In this document: piece by piece, positions 25,325 to 33,289 of the stretch
How positions within the stretch are numbered: position 1 is the stretch's first letter
Layout: the number at the start of each line of letters is the position of its first letter
NCBI GenBank assembly: GCA_963799065.1
Contig: CAWCVJ010000001.1
Coordinates: 2,170,001 to 2,234,000 of the forward strand
Direction: 5' to 3'
Origin: JAJPHW01 sp963799065
Lineage (GTDB): Bacteria; Acidobacteriota; Terriglobia; Terriglobales; Acidobacteriaceae
Length of the DNA stretch: 64,000 bases
Position numbers and translations under genes: made by a program
The notes under the pieces: generated by a model
Seen by the model: only the letters and a program-made list of their open reading frames with translations
What the model was told of the DNA's origin: nothing
Databases searched by the model: none

Positions 25325-26056
25325 ATGAAAAAACAATCGAAACAGAAGTTCGCAGCAGTACTACTGGCCCTAGTTATGGCTGGCGGAGCCGCGCTGACCT
25401 ACTCACCTAAAGTCAGCGCCGCTGGCGTTAGCGTGACGGGCACAGTCAAACTGGACGGCACGGCCCCGCACCAAAAGGGCATCGACATGTCGAAGGAACC
25501 GAGCTGTGCTGCCATTCACAAAGACAAGCCAGTGACGATGGAGAACGTCGTCGCGGGCTCCAGCGGTGGACTGGCTAACGTAGTGGTTTACATCAGCCAA
25601 GGCCTGAGCGGAAACGAAGTATCGTCAGCCCCGGCGGAATTCACCCAAAAAGGCTGTCAATATATCCCTCACGTCCTGGCCCTAAATCCCGGCCAGCATA
25701 TGAAGGTAATCAATGCCGACTCAACCTCGCACAACATCCATCCCCAACCGACCAAGAATAACGAGTGGAACAAGTCGCAGCCGCCTGGATCGCCGCCCTT
25801 TGACGTGACTTGGGCTAATGAAGAAATCGCCATCCCGGTAAAGTGCAATATTCACCCGTGGATGCACGGTTATTTTGCTGTGGTCAAAGGACCTTATGGA
25901 GTCAGCGACGACAGCGGCGCCTTTACTTTGGCGAACGTGCCTCCCGGCAGTTATACGCTGACCGCATGGCAGGAAACTTATGGGACGCAGACCCAGCAGG
26001 TTACGGTTGCCGCAGGCAAGCCTGCGACGGTGAGCTTTACGTTTAAGGCGAAATAG
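25325..26056 (+). CDS. Exported cupredoxin-like copper protein with carboxypeptidase-regulatory-like tail
   Basis: 243 residues; ATG 25325 has AAGGAG at 11 nt. The signal peptide is cleaved near KVSAAG. The central part has cupredoxin ligands: NADSTSHNIHPQ (His) and VKCNIHPWMHGYFAVV (Cys, His, Met), suggesting a type-1 copper site. The last 60 residues (DDSGAFTLANVPPGSYTLTA) form a carboxypeptidase-regulatory-like beta domain. It lies between the cytochromes and the oxidase, as expected for a mobile periplasmic electron carrier similar in role (not shown to be homologous) to rusticyanin. A strong terminator follows, so the oxidase genes may be transcribed separately. Confidence 0.85.
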   Translation: MKKQSKQKFAAVLLALVMAGGAALTYSPKVSAAGVSVTGTVKLDGTAPHQKGIDMSKEPSCAAIHKDKPVTMENVVAGSSGGLANVVVYISQGLSGNEVSSAPAEFTQKGCQYIPHVLALNPGQHMKVINADSTSHNIHPQPTKNNEWNKSQPPGSPPFDVTWANEEIAIPVKCNIHPWMHGYFAVVKGPYGVSDDSGAFTLANVPPGSYTLTAWQETYGTQTQQVTVAAGKPATVSFTFKAK

Positions 26057-26062
26057 CAATTG

Positions 26063-26106
26063 AAAAAATCGGCCGCCGGATTCATCATTCGGCGGCCGGG
26101 TTTTCT
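26063..26106 (+). terminator. Rho-independent terminator after the copper-protein gene
   Basis: CGGCCGCCG (26070-26078) pairs perfectly with CGGCGGCCG (26090-26098), with an 11-nt loop, followed by GGTTTTC and preceded by an A-run (GAAAAAAT). It is the clearest intrinsic terminator in the window and separates the cytochrome/copper genes from the STAS and cox genes. Confidence 0.85.
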
Positions 26107-26201
26107 CACTCTTTCCGCTCACTTTTAGGCGCTGAAGAGTAAGAAAACCGGCCGTAAGCGATCCATTGCATCGCAGCGAAACATCATTCGAGGAGTTTTT
26201 C

Positions 26202-27059
26202 ATGGAAACTGCAATCGGAGTATTCGCGTCTCGAGATCACGCCGAGAAGGCGGTCAAAGAGTTGCAAGAACGGGGCGTGCCTGAAGAGTCGATGGTTTTC
26301 TTAACCCGATCCGAAACCGAGGCTAAGACAGTCGCGAAGGAAGTCGGATTCTATGTTGGCGGTTTCGCTGGGGGAGCAGCCGGATTGACCACTGGAGTCG
26401 CAGTTGCAACGCTGTTGCTTCCCGGGATCGGCACAGTGTTCGCACTTGGCTTTGGAGCTGCCGCATTATTAGGGCTGGCTGGTGCGGGCGCAGGCGCTGC
26501 GGCTGGCGCGGCAGCCACGCACGACCCCAATGCTCCAAAACCGACCGATCACGCCAAGTCTTCTGAAGATGTTACGTTCTTCCGCGAAGTACTAAAAGAA
26601 GGGCGCTCGCTGATCGTGGTCAGTACCGAGTCGCACGCGCTTGCCACGACGGCGTGTGAAGTGCTCGACCGGCTGGGCATGGGAATGCAGAACAAGACTC
26701 CCATGAAGATGGAAACGACCACCCGTCAGAGTGGTGACGTGGCGGTCCTCGACATCAGTGGACGAATCACATTGGGCGAGGGCAACGTCATGTTACGCGA
26801 GATCGTGCGCGAACTCGCCGAAAAAGGAAATAAGAAGATCATCCTCAACTTGAAAGAGGTTCAGTACATCGACAGCTCGGGCGTCGGGGAATTGGTCAAG
26901 ACGCACACCACCATACGAAATCAGGGTGGACATCTCCGGCTGACCAACCTCAATAAGCGCGTCCACGACTTGCTGGAAATGACAAAATTGTCGGCGGTTT
27001 TTGACATTGAGAACGACGAGGCCAGCGCGATTAAATCGTTGACAGGGAGAGTCGCTTAG
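26202..27059 (+). CDS. YflT-like stress domain fused to a STAS (anti-sigma factor antagonist) domain
   Basis: 285 residues, ATG 26202 behind GAGGAG. Residues 1-55 (IGVFASRDHAEKAVKELQER) match the YflT/general-stress type domain. A Gly/Ala-rich membrane-like hairpin (about 60-115) follows, and a second alpha/beta piece (about 125-160). Residues 175-280 form a STAS domain (VAVLDISGRITLGEGNVMLR, VQYIDSSGVGELVKTH) with the serine that anti-sigma kinases phosphorylate in SpoIIAA/RsbV. No kinase gene is adjacent. Its place between the cytochrome genes and coxB may be chance or may link the cluster to a stress switch. Confidence 0.85.
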   Translation: METAIGVFASRDHAEKAVKELQERGVPEESMVFLTRSETEAKTVAKEVGFYVGGFAGGAAGLTTGVAVATLLLPGIGTVFALGFGAAALLGLAGAGAGAAAGAAATHDPNAPKPTDHAKSSEDVTFFREVLKEGRSLIVVSTESHALATTACEVLDRLGMGMQNKTPMKMETTTRQSGDVAVLDISGRITLGEGNVMLREIVRELAEKGNKKIILNLKEVQYIDSSGVGELVKTHTTIRNQGGHLRLTNLNKRVHDLLEMTKLSAVFDIENDEASAIKSLTGRVA

Positions 27060-27195
27060 AAAGACTTAAGCTCAAGTGAGTGCTGCCGTAAGGCCCGCGT
27101 TTGAATTGACCTGCTAATGGATGACAAAGGATAGCTGACGAAATTGCAAAACCGCGCTATGCGGTTTAATTCACTCCCGCAAAGGGGCAAAACTC

Positions 27196-27999
27196 ATGGG
27201 AAGACTGCTTGCAGTTACGATTGTGGTCGTCGCTCTGGCCTCGGCCTATCCGATCATCATGCACACATGGGTCGCGCCCCAAGATATATCCACGCACGGC
27301 TATCTCATCGACAACCAAATGGCCGACACATGGATTGAAGCGGGCGTCGCTTTCCTGTTGTCGCAGATCCTCCTCGGAATTTTCGTCTGGCAGGGATCCA
27401 ATCGTCCCAAGGGCTTTAAGTACGGTACTTTCCCCGGTGGCGCTAAGGTTCTCGTGATCGCCGGCTTCCTTCTGGTCGGCACTGAAGTTTTAGCTCTCGG
27501 CGTGTTCGGAACCAAGGCCTGGGCCGAGGTCTACTTCAAAGCCCCCTCCGCCGACGCGATTCCGATTCAAGTTCAGGCTGGACAGTTCGCCTTCTACTTC
27601 CGTTATCCCGGTCCCGACGGAAAATTTGGCCCTCTGCATCCTGAGCTGATCAACGAAGGCCAACAGAATTATCTGGGACTCGATCAGACTAACGACGCCG
27701 ACTCGAAAGATGACATCGTAGCTGCCGAAATGGCGATCCCAGTCAATCACGAAATTCACCTGCTGATGCACTCGAAAGACTTGGGACACTCGTTCTATGT
27801 TCCCGAACTGCGCGTGCAGCAGGACTTTGTCCCGGGCTTGGATCTGTCGCTGCACTTTACCGCGACGAAGATTGGCAAGTACGAAATTGTATGCACTCAG
27901 CTCTGCGGCCTCGGCCACTACAATATGAAGGCTTATCTGGAAGTGATGTCGCAGTCCGATTACGACGCCTGGCTGAAGCAACAAGCGGCATTGCAGTAA
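27196..27999 (+). CDS. ctaC: Cytochrome c oxidase subunit II (CuA)
   Basis: 267 residues. Two N-terminal membrane helices (residues 5-25 and 45-65, with a possible third at 80-105) anchor a periplasmic cupredoxin domain. The binuclear CuA site is complete: the first His in GHSFYVPELRVQQD and CTQLCGLGHYNM near residue 233 (CxxxCxxxHxxM). No heme c domain is fused, so it is aa3- rather than caa3-type. The leader holds AAGGGG before ATG 27196. It is the first gene of the oxidase run and the electron entry point. Confidence 0.95.
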   Translation: MGRLLAVTIVVVALASAYPIIMHTWVAPQDISTHGYLIDNQMADTWIEAGVAFLLSQILLGIFVWQGSNRPKGFKYGTFPGGAKVLVIAGFLLVGTEVLALGVFGTKAWAEVYFKAPSADAIPIQVQAGQFAFYFRYPGPDGKFGPLHPELINEGQQNYLGLDQTNDADSKDDIVAAEMAIPVNHEIHLLMHSKDLGHSFYVPELRVQQDFVPGLDLSLHFTATKIGKYEIVCTQLCGLGHYNMKAYLEVMSQSDYDAWLKQQAALQ

Positions 28000-28069
28000 C
28001 CGGCGCTCGGTAGGCGTGGCGCGGTAGGTCCTTGAAAAAGAAAAGACTCGTCCCCAGGAGAACGCTCTT

Positions 28070-29851
28070 ATGCACGACGTACATGCACCGGCGGCACATC
28101 ATGGTCCTCCGACCACGTTCATCAGCAAGCATGTATTTAGCCTCGACCACAAAGTAATCGGCAAGCAGTACTACGCCATGGCGCTGGTCGCGGCCTTCAT
28201 CGGAATGTTCCTGTCCTGGGCGATGCGCATTCACCTGGCGTGGACGAACGCCGCCATTCCTGGCCTGCAGTTGCTCTCGCCCAACGGAGCTCCGGGCGGC
28301 GTGATGACGCCAGAATATTATCTGCAAATCCTCACTATGCACGGCACCATGATGGTGTTCTTCGTATTGACGACGGCGCCCTTCGCCGCTTTCGGCAACT
28401 ACTTCCTGCCGATTCAAGTCGGCGCCGAGGACATGCCCTTCCCGCACTTCAACATGATGTCGTTTTGGGTAACGTTCGTCGCGTTCCTTACTCTGTGCGC
28501 CGCGTTCTTCGTTCCGCAAGGTCCGCCGCTTTCAGGCTGGACCGCCTACGCCCCACTCAGCGCCATCGGCCCCGTAGCGGGACCCGGCGAAGGCACAGGA
28601 CAAATTCTCTGGGCAGTGTCGATCGGACTTTTCTGTATAGGCCAGCTGCTCGGATCGCTGAACTTCATCTCGACCACGCTTGACCTGCGCGCTAAAGGCA
28701 TGTCGCTGATGCGCCTGCCTCTTTCGGCGTGGGCATGGTTCATTACCTCCTGCATCGGCCTTACCGCCTTCGCCGTTCTCCTTCCCGGTTGCATCCTGCT
28801 GATCCTCGATCACGTCGCCGGAACCAGTTTCTTCATCCCTGGCGGCCTTGTGCTGAACGATCAGTTGCAATCAGCTCACTCCGGCGGTTCGACGCTACTG
28901 TGGCAGCATCTGTTCTGGTTCTTCGGACACCCCGAGGTTTACATCGCCATCGTTCCTGCCATGGGCATCGTTTCGCACGTGCTCGTCACCAACATGCGAC
29001 GCCCCATGCTCAGCCATCGCGCGCTGATCTACTCCATGCTGGCCATCGGATTCCTTAGCTACGTCGTGTATGGCCATCACATGTTCGTTAGCGGCATGAA
29101 TCCATTCTCGGCGCTGGTGTTCTCGTTCCCGACGCTAGTCATCACCATCCCTGCGACAATCATCACGCTGATTTGGCTGGGCAGCCTGTATGGTTCGAAT
29201 CTACGTATTAACTCCGCTTCTCTTTTCGCGCTCGGATTCATCTCGATGTTCATCAGCGGCGGCATCAGCGGATTCTTCCTCGCACAACCGTCCCTCGACA
29301 TTCTTCTGCACGCGACCTACTTCGTGGTCGGTCACTTCCACTTAGTCATGGGCGTTGCGGCGATGTTCGGCATTTACGCCGGAACTTATTTCTGGTTCCC
29401 CAAGATGTTCGGTCGCATGATGAATGAGACTTGGGGTAAAGTTCACTTCTGGATGTCATTCGTCGGCGCCTACTGCATCTTCATGCCGTTCCATTACCTC
29501 GGCATCGCCGCTAATGTTCGTCGCTACTCGGCGTTCGTGGACGATTACCTTCAGCCGCTGATTCCGGTACATAAATTCATCACCATCGCAGCGCTGTTCA
29601 CCGGCTTTGCTCAGATGATTTTCTTGTTCAACTTCCTCTATAGCTTGTTCGCCGGCGAGAAGGCCTCGGACAATCCGTGGGAGGGCACCTCTCTTGAGTG
29701 GAGCACCAAAACTCCTGTTCCTTGGAACAACTTCGACAAGATTCCTGTCGTCTACCACGATCCGTATCAATATGGCGTGGAAAGCTCGACTGGCGACTAC
29801 GTGATGCAAACTTCGCCGGAGCAGGTGAAGACGCTGCACGACGAAGCGTAG
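28070..29851 (+). CDS. ctaD: Cytochrome c oxidase subunit I
   Basis: 593 residues, 12 or more membrane helices, the catalytic heme-copper subunit. Visible ligands are the low-spin heme His in ILTMHGTMMVFF, the CuB His and cross-linked Tyr region in FFGHPEVYI (about residue 286), the His pair in YGHHMFVSGM, and VGHFHLVMG for the heme a3/a pair. The Glu in GHPEVY indicates an A1-type D-channel end. RBS CAGGAG precedes ATG 28070. It lies 70 bp behind subunit II. Confidence 0.98.
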   Translation: MHDVHAPAAHHGPPTTFISKHVFSLDHKVIGKQYYAMALVAAFIGMFLSWAMRIHLAWTNAAIPGLQLLSPNGAPGGVMTPEYYLQILTMHGTMMVFFVLTTAPFAAFGNYFLPIQVGAEDMPFPHFNMMSFWVTFVAFLTLCAAFFVPQGPPLSGWTAYAPLSAIGPVAGPGEGTGQILWAVSIGLFCIGQLLGSLNFISTTLDLRAKGMSLMRLPLSAWAWFITSCIGLTAFAVLLPGCILLILDHVAGTSFFIPGGLVLNDQLQSAHSGGSTLLWQHLFWFFGHPEVYIAIVPAMGIVSHVLVTNMRRPMLSHRALIYSMLAIGFLSYVVYGHHMFVSGMNPFSALVFSFPTLVITIPATIITLIWLGSLYGSNLRINSASLFALGFISMFISGGISGFFLAQPSLDILLHATYFVVGHFHLVMGVAAMFGIYAGTYFWFPKMFGRMMNETWGKVHFWMSFVGAYCIFMPFHYLGIAANVRRYSAFVDDYLQPLIPVHKFITIAALFTGFAQMIFLFNFLYSLFAGEKASDNPWEGTSLEWSTKTPVPWNNFDKIPVVYHDPYQYGVESSTGDYVMQTSPEQVKTLHDEA

Positions 29852-29875
29852 AAATAGCAGTTAAAGGACCTAGAA

Positions 29876-30556
29876 ATGGCAACAACGGTACATGAGCAAC
29901 CCAAGCTGAAACCTTCCCGCGAGCCGGGAAAGTGGCAGCCCGACCTCGGCGGCGGCGGACGCATTCCCGTGCCCGCTGACGGACCGATGCGGTCGCTCAA
30001 AGATTTCTCCGAGCCGCCAGCCAGCACCGCGATGTGGGTGCTGATCGCAGCCATCGTCATGTCGTTCGCGGCATTCACCAGCGCGCTTGTAGTCCGCCAA
30101 GGTGGAGCGCCCGACTGGCGTCATCTCACGCTGCCGCCGATTCTTTTCCTGAATACCGTCGTCATTCTGCTGAGCAGCGTCAGCCTGGAAATCACGCGTC
30201 GTCAGATCGGCATCCGGATGAGCGCGCGCACCGGGCAAGCGGCAACTCCCGGGCTTTGGCTGGGCCTAACAGGTTTCTTGGGATTGCTGTTCGTCGGCGG
30301 CCAATACGCCGCGTGGCTGCAACTTCGGGCGCAGGGGCTCTACATGTCCACCAGCCCGAACAGTTCGTTCTTCTACCTGTTCACCGTGTTGCACGCCCTG
30401 CATGTTCTCGGTGGCATGATCGGACTGTTTTATGTTGGCGTTAAGCTCCAGCACATGACGCTACGCCGAAGCACGCTGACTGCGATGTGCCGCTACTGGC
30501 ACTTCATCGGGATTTTGTGGCTGTACCTGCTCTACGTTTTGTGGGCAAGACTTTAA
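29876..30556 (+). CDS. ctaE: Cytochrome c oxidase subunit III (first copy)
   Basis: 226 residues. A Pro-rich cytoplasmic N-terminus of about 50 residues precedes five membrane helices. Conserved features of the subunit III family are FFYLFTVLHALHVLGGMIGL and CRYWHFIGILWLYLLYVLW (the YWHF segment). It stabilises subunit I and is not catalytic. Only 24 bp follow subunit I. A second, shorter family member is next, a duplication often seen in acidobacterial and related oxidase operons. Confidence 0.93.
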   Translation: MATTVHEQPKLKPSREPGKWQPDLGGGGRIPVPADGPMRSLKDFSEPPASTAMWVLIAAIVMSFAAFTSALVVRQGGAPDWRHLTLPPILFLNTVVILLSSVSLEITRRQIGIRMSARTGQAATPGLWLGLTGFLGLLFVGGQYAAWLQLRAQGLYMSTSPNSSFFYLFTVLHALHVLGGMIGLFYVGVKLQHMTLRRSTLTAMCRYWHFIGILWLYLLYVLWARL

Positions 30557-30613
30557 GCATCGCAGCAAATTGAAAATGCATACACCAAAGCGAAATTCGA
30601 CACAGGAGGCACT

Positions 30614-31234
30614 GTGAGCCAAGCGACTCCCACGCTGGGCGGCCATTCCACAGCTTTAATGGAACCCTCCCCGTTTTCCATCCCGTCCAAGAAACTGGCC
30701 ATGTGGCTGTTCATCATTTCGGACGCCATGACTTTTGCCGCCTGCCTGCTGGCCTACGGCTTCCTGCGCAACTCGACGCCCAACTGGCCGACGCCTTTCG
30801 AAGGCATCACCAAGGTGGCCATCATGACGTTTATCCTGGTGACGAGCAGTTTAACCATGCTATTCGGCATTCGCGCCTCAAGAGTGGGCGATACGGCAGG
30901 AACAGTGCGCTGGATGTTGATCACCGTTCTGCTCGGCGTCGCATTCGCGGCGCTTCACTTACGCGAATGGGCGGGATTGATTCATGAAGGGGTGACGCTG
31001 TTTAAGAATCCCTGGGGGACGGCGCTGTTCGGCGCATCTTTCTTCTGCATCACCGGATTGCACCTACTGCACGTCACGGGCGGCGTCATCGCTCTTACTG
31101 TAGTCGCCCTGCGCGTGAATGCGGGACGCTCCGGCGCCGTCGACGTCGAAGTCGTCGGCCTCTACTGGCACTTTGTCGATCTGGTGTGGATGTTCGTCGT
31201 TCCGCTGGTTTACTTGATGAATCTAGCTCACTAG
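30614..31234 (+). CDS. Cytochrome c oxidase subunit III-like (second copy)
   Basis: 206 residues, GTG start with AGGAGG 5 nt upstream. Five membrane helices; family features are MWLFIISDAMTFAACLLAYG (helix 1), SFFCITGLHLLHVTGGVIAL and VVGLYWHFVDLVWMFVVPLV. It is related to, but shorter than, the product of 29876-30556, which it follows by 57 bp. The pair may each occupy a subunit III site in different assemblies, or form a split subunit III-type module; the sequence does not decide. Confidence 0.9.
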   Translation: MSQATPTLGGHSTALMEPSPFSIPSKKLAMWLFIISDAMTFAACLLAYGFLRNSTPNWPTPFEGITKVAIMTFILVTSSLTMLFGIRASRVGDTAGTVRWMLITVLLGVAFAALHLREWAGLIHEGVTLFKNPWGTALFGASFFCITGLHLLHVTGGVIALTVVALRVNAGRSGAVDVEVVGLYWHFVDLVWMFVVPLVYLMNLAH

Positions 31235-31250
31235 GCTCAAGGAAAAATAC

Positions 31251-31571
31251 ATGGCTCAAACAAGCAACGTCAAAGATAGCGGGATCGGCAAATACTTAGT
31301 CACCTATGTGGTGATTCTTGCCATCGCCGCGCTCCAGTTCGTCCTCGCATACCAGCATATCGACGGTTCGCAGAAATTCTTCAGTATGTTGGCGCTAGCC
31401 TTTGTCGAGGCAGCCATCGGAGTGCTCTTCTTCATGCACCTCTCCGAAGAAAATCGCGCCATGAAAATTTTTGTCGGCATATTCATCTTGTTCGTGCTGG
31501 CTGCCATGCAATATAGCTGGCCCGATTCCTTCCGAATCATCCTCGGAGCGCCGTTTTCGAGTTATCATTGA
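31251..31571 (+). CDS. ctaF: Cytochrome c oxidase subunit IV (prokaryotic type)
   Basis: 106 residues with three membrane helices (VTYVVILAIAALQFVLAYQH, MLALAFVEAAIGVLFFMHLS, KIFVGIFILFVLAAMQYSW). This is the size and layout of prokaryotic subunit IV (COX4_pro), including the FFMHLSEENRAMK segment after helix 2. It lies 16 bp behind the second subunit III and overlaps the next gene by 4 bp. Confidence 0.88.
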   Translation: MAQTSNVKDSGIGKYLVTYVVILAIAALQFVLAYQHIDGSQKFFSMLALAFVEAAIGVLFFMHLSEENRAMKIFVGIFILFVLAAMQYSWPDSFRIILGAPFSSYH

Positions 31572-31873
31572 AGGTTCTGAGAAATAAGATCCTGACGACG
31601 ATGCTTGCGCGCTCACTCAAATTCGGGATGTTGGCCGCGGCGATTCTGTTTTTCCTCGGGATCACGCTTCCCGCCAACGCGCAAAGCTGTTCGCTGTGCT
31701 ACACCCAGGCGGCAGCGTCGGGTCCGCGCATTATTCAAGCTCTGCGCAGTGGCATTCTGATTTTGGTGATTCCGCCGGCGTTCATGTCAGTTGGAATTAC
31801 GATGCTGGCTTGGAAAAAACGGAAGCGTTTTGCAAATCCTGAAGGGCCTGAAGCATCGGAGCAGTCCTGGTAA
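31568..31873 (+). CDS. Small exported/membrane protein of the oxidase operon
   Basis: 101 residues if the TTG at 31568 (TTGA overlap with subunit IV) is used; an ATG at 31601 would still keep the whole signal sequence. A hydrophobic N-terminal segment (FGMLAAAILFFLGITLPANA) ends in SCSLCYTQAA, giving a CxxC pair just outside the membrane. A second helix (GILILVIPPAFMSVGITMLA) precedes a basic tail. The CxxC could bind copper or a thiol partner during oxidase assembly, but this is speculation. The gene lies 10 bp ahead of ctaB. Confidence 0.7.
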   Translation: MKVLRNKILTTMLARSLKFGMLAAAILFFLGITLPANAQSCSLCYTQAAASGPRIIQALRSGILILVIPPAFMSVGITMLAWKKRKRFANPEGPEASEQSW

Positions 31874-31883
31874 GCGGATCATC

Positions 31884-32789
31884 ATGGCAAGCATAAGCTC
31901 AGTCGCACCCTCAGATTCGGGGACCAAAGACCAATTTCTGGCCAAACTGCGTGACTACTACACGCTCACCAAGCCGGAAGTGAATCTGCTGATTCTGATG
32001 ACCACCTCCGCCGGCTTCTACCTCGGCGGACGGAACGGCTTCCACTGGGCCGGTCTGATCAACACGCTGCTGGGCACGCTCTTGGTCGCCAGCGGCACCG
32101 CCACGCTGAATCAATGGATGGAATCCCAGTGGGACGCCAACATGAAGCGCACCGCCAAGCGCCCCATCCCCTCAGGACGCGTCTCGCCGAATGAAGCTTT
32201 AATCTTTGGACTAGCCCTTAGCGTCGTAGGCGGCGCTTATCTGCTGGTTACGGTGAACGCTTTGGCTGCGCTGCTGGCTATCTCTACGCTTCTTTCTTAT
32301 CTTCTGATCTACACGCCACTGAAGCGCGTCACACCGCTCTGCACATTGCTGGGAGCCGTTCCCGGCGCCATGCCCACGCTCATCGGATGGGCCGGCTCGG
32401 CCAATTTGATCAATCGCCAGGCTCTGCTGCTCTTCGCCATCTTATTTTTATGGCAGTTCCCGCACTTTCTGGCCATAGCCATGATGTACCGCGAAGATTA
32501 CGAACACGCCGGATACCGCATGTTGCCCGCATTCGATCGCGACAGCGTCTTCACCCGCGGCGAAATCGTGGCCTTCACCATTGCGCTAATCCTGACCACG
32601 CTGCTCCCCTTCATCGGACGCCACGCGCCTGTCCCCCTCACCACCATGCTCTTGGCCGGGGCCTTCATGATGTATCACTCGCTGCGCCTGGCCCAGTCCG
32701 CCTCCAGAGCCATGGCCAGCAAAGTCCTCCATGCCTCCGTGCTCTATCTGCCAGTGGTGTTGATCGTCCTCGTAATTCTGAAGAATTAG
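31884..32789 (+). CDS. ctaB: Protoheme IX farnesyltransferase (heme O synthase)
   Basis: 301 residues, about nine membrane helices, a UbiA-superfamily prenyltransferase that converts heme b to heme O for the oxidase active site. Signatures: YYTLTKPEVNLLILMTTSAG at the N-terminus, the first Asp-rich motif region NQWMESQWDANMKRTAKRPI and the second loop MMYREDYEHAGYRMLP. The ATG at 31884 is chosen because homologues begin shortly before the TKPE motif. Heme A synthase (ctaA) is not found here, so the final heme step must be encoded elsewhere. Confidence 0.96.
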   Translation: MASISSVAPSDSGTKDQFLAKLRDYYTLTKPEVNLLILMTTSAGFYLGGRNGFHWAGLINTLLGTLLVASGTATLNQWMESQWDANMKRTAKRPIPSGRVSPNEALIFGLALSVVGGAYLLVTVNALAALLAISTLLSYLLIYTPLKRVTPLCTLLGAVPGAMPTLIGWAGSANLINRQALLLFAILFLWQFPHFLAIAMMYREDYEHAGYRMLPAFDRDSVFTRGEIVAFTIALILTTLLPFIGRHAPVPLTTMLLAGAFMMYHSLRLAQSASRAMASKVLHASVLYLPVVLIVLVILKN

Positions 32790-32862
32790 CGGGGTTGACT
32801 CAACTGAAGCTTGCGTTTGGCCCCGCCGGAGTATATAGTGTCGGTGATCGCGGAGGATGTTC

Positions 32863-33250
32863 ATGCGACGCGCCCCAGCCCTCGTTGTTACCTCGTTGTT
32901 ACCTCGCTGTTTCTGATTTCTTTGGCAGCGGTAGCACAAAACAGTTCGGTCGCCTATAACGAGATAGCAACCAACCAGCTCGTTGCGCCAGCTAGCGTAA
33001 CGATGCCCGATGTCTGCGTTCTTTGGACTGAGCGAGACAATAGCACGTTTCTGTGCAAGTTCTGGGCTCAACCCACAACAGCGGGAACAGTCTGATCACT
33101 GTCAGCCAAGCGTCTTTCTTTATAGACGCAAAGCAGTCGACAAACATTCAAATTGCGACGGGCAGCAATTGCATAGGTGGAACCCCATATGCGAGTCTGC
33201 CCACGTTGTCGATGCAGTATAAGGTGCGGGCTAAGGTCGAAGGCATGTAG
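32863..33250 (+). pseudogene. Disrupted small secreted-protein gene (11-bp duplication plus frameshift)
   Basis: ATG 32863 has GGAGG 6 nt upstream and opens MRRAPALVVTS, then runs into a stop within about 15 codons. GTTGTTACCTC occurs twice in tandem (32884-32894, 32895-32905). Removing one copy restores a clean signal peptide (LVVTSLFLISLAAVAQNSS) that joins the frame NEIATNQLVAPASVTMPDVC. A second shift near 33045-33070 moves to the frame with SLITVSQASFFIDAKQSTNI and YASLPTLSMQYKVRAKVEGM, ending at 33250. I read this as one decayed exported protein of about 125 residues; its family is not recognised. Confidence 0.6.
32884..32905. repeat. 11-bp tandem duplication
   Basis: Two exact copies of GTTGTTACCTC. 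The duplication is not a multiple of three and breaks the reading frame of the small secreted-protein gene. Confidence 0.9.
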
Positions 33251-33289
33251 ATATCGGAAAGCATAATTTATGTCTAGGAGTTTGCTGTC

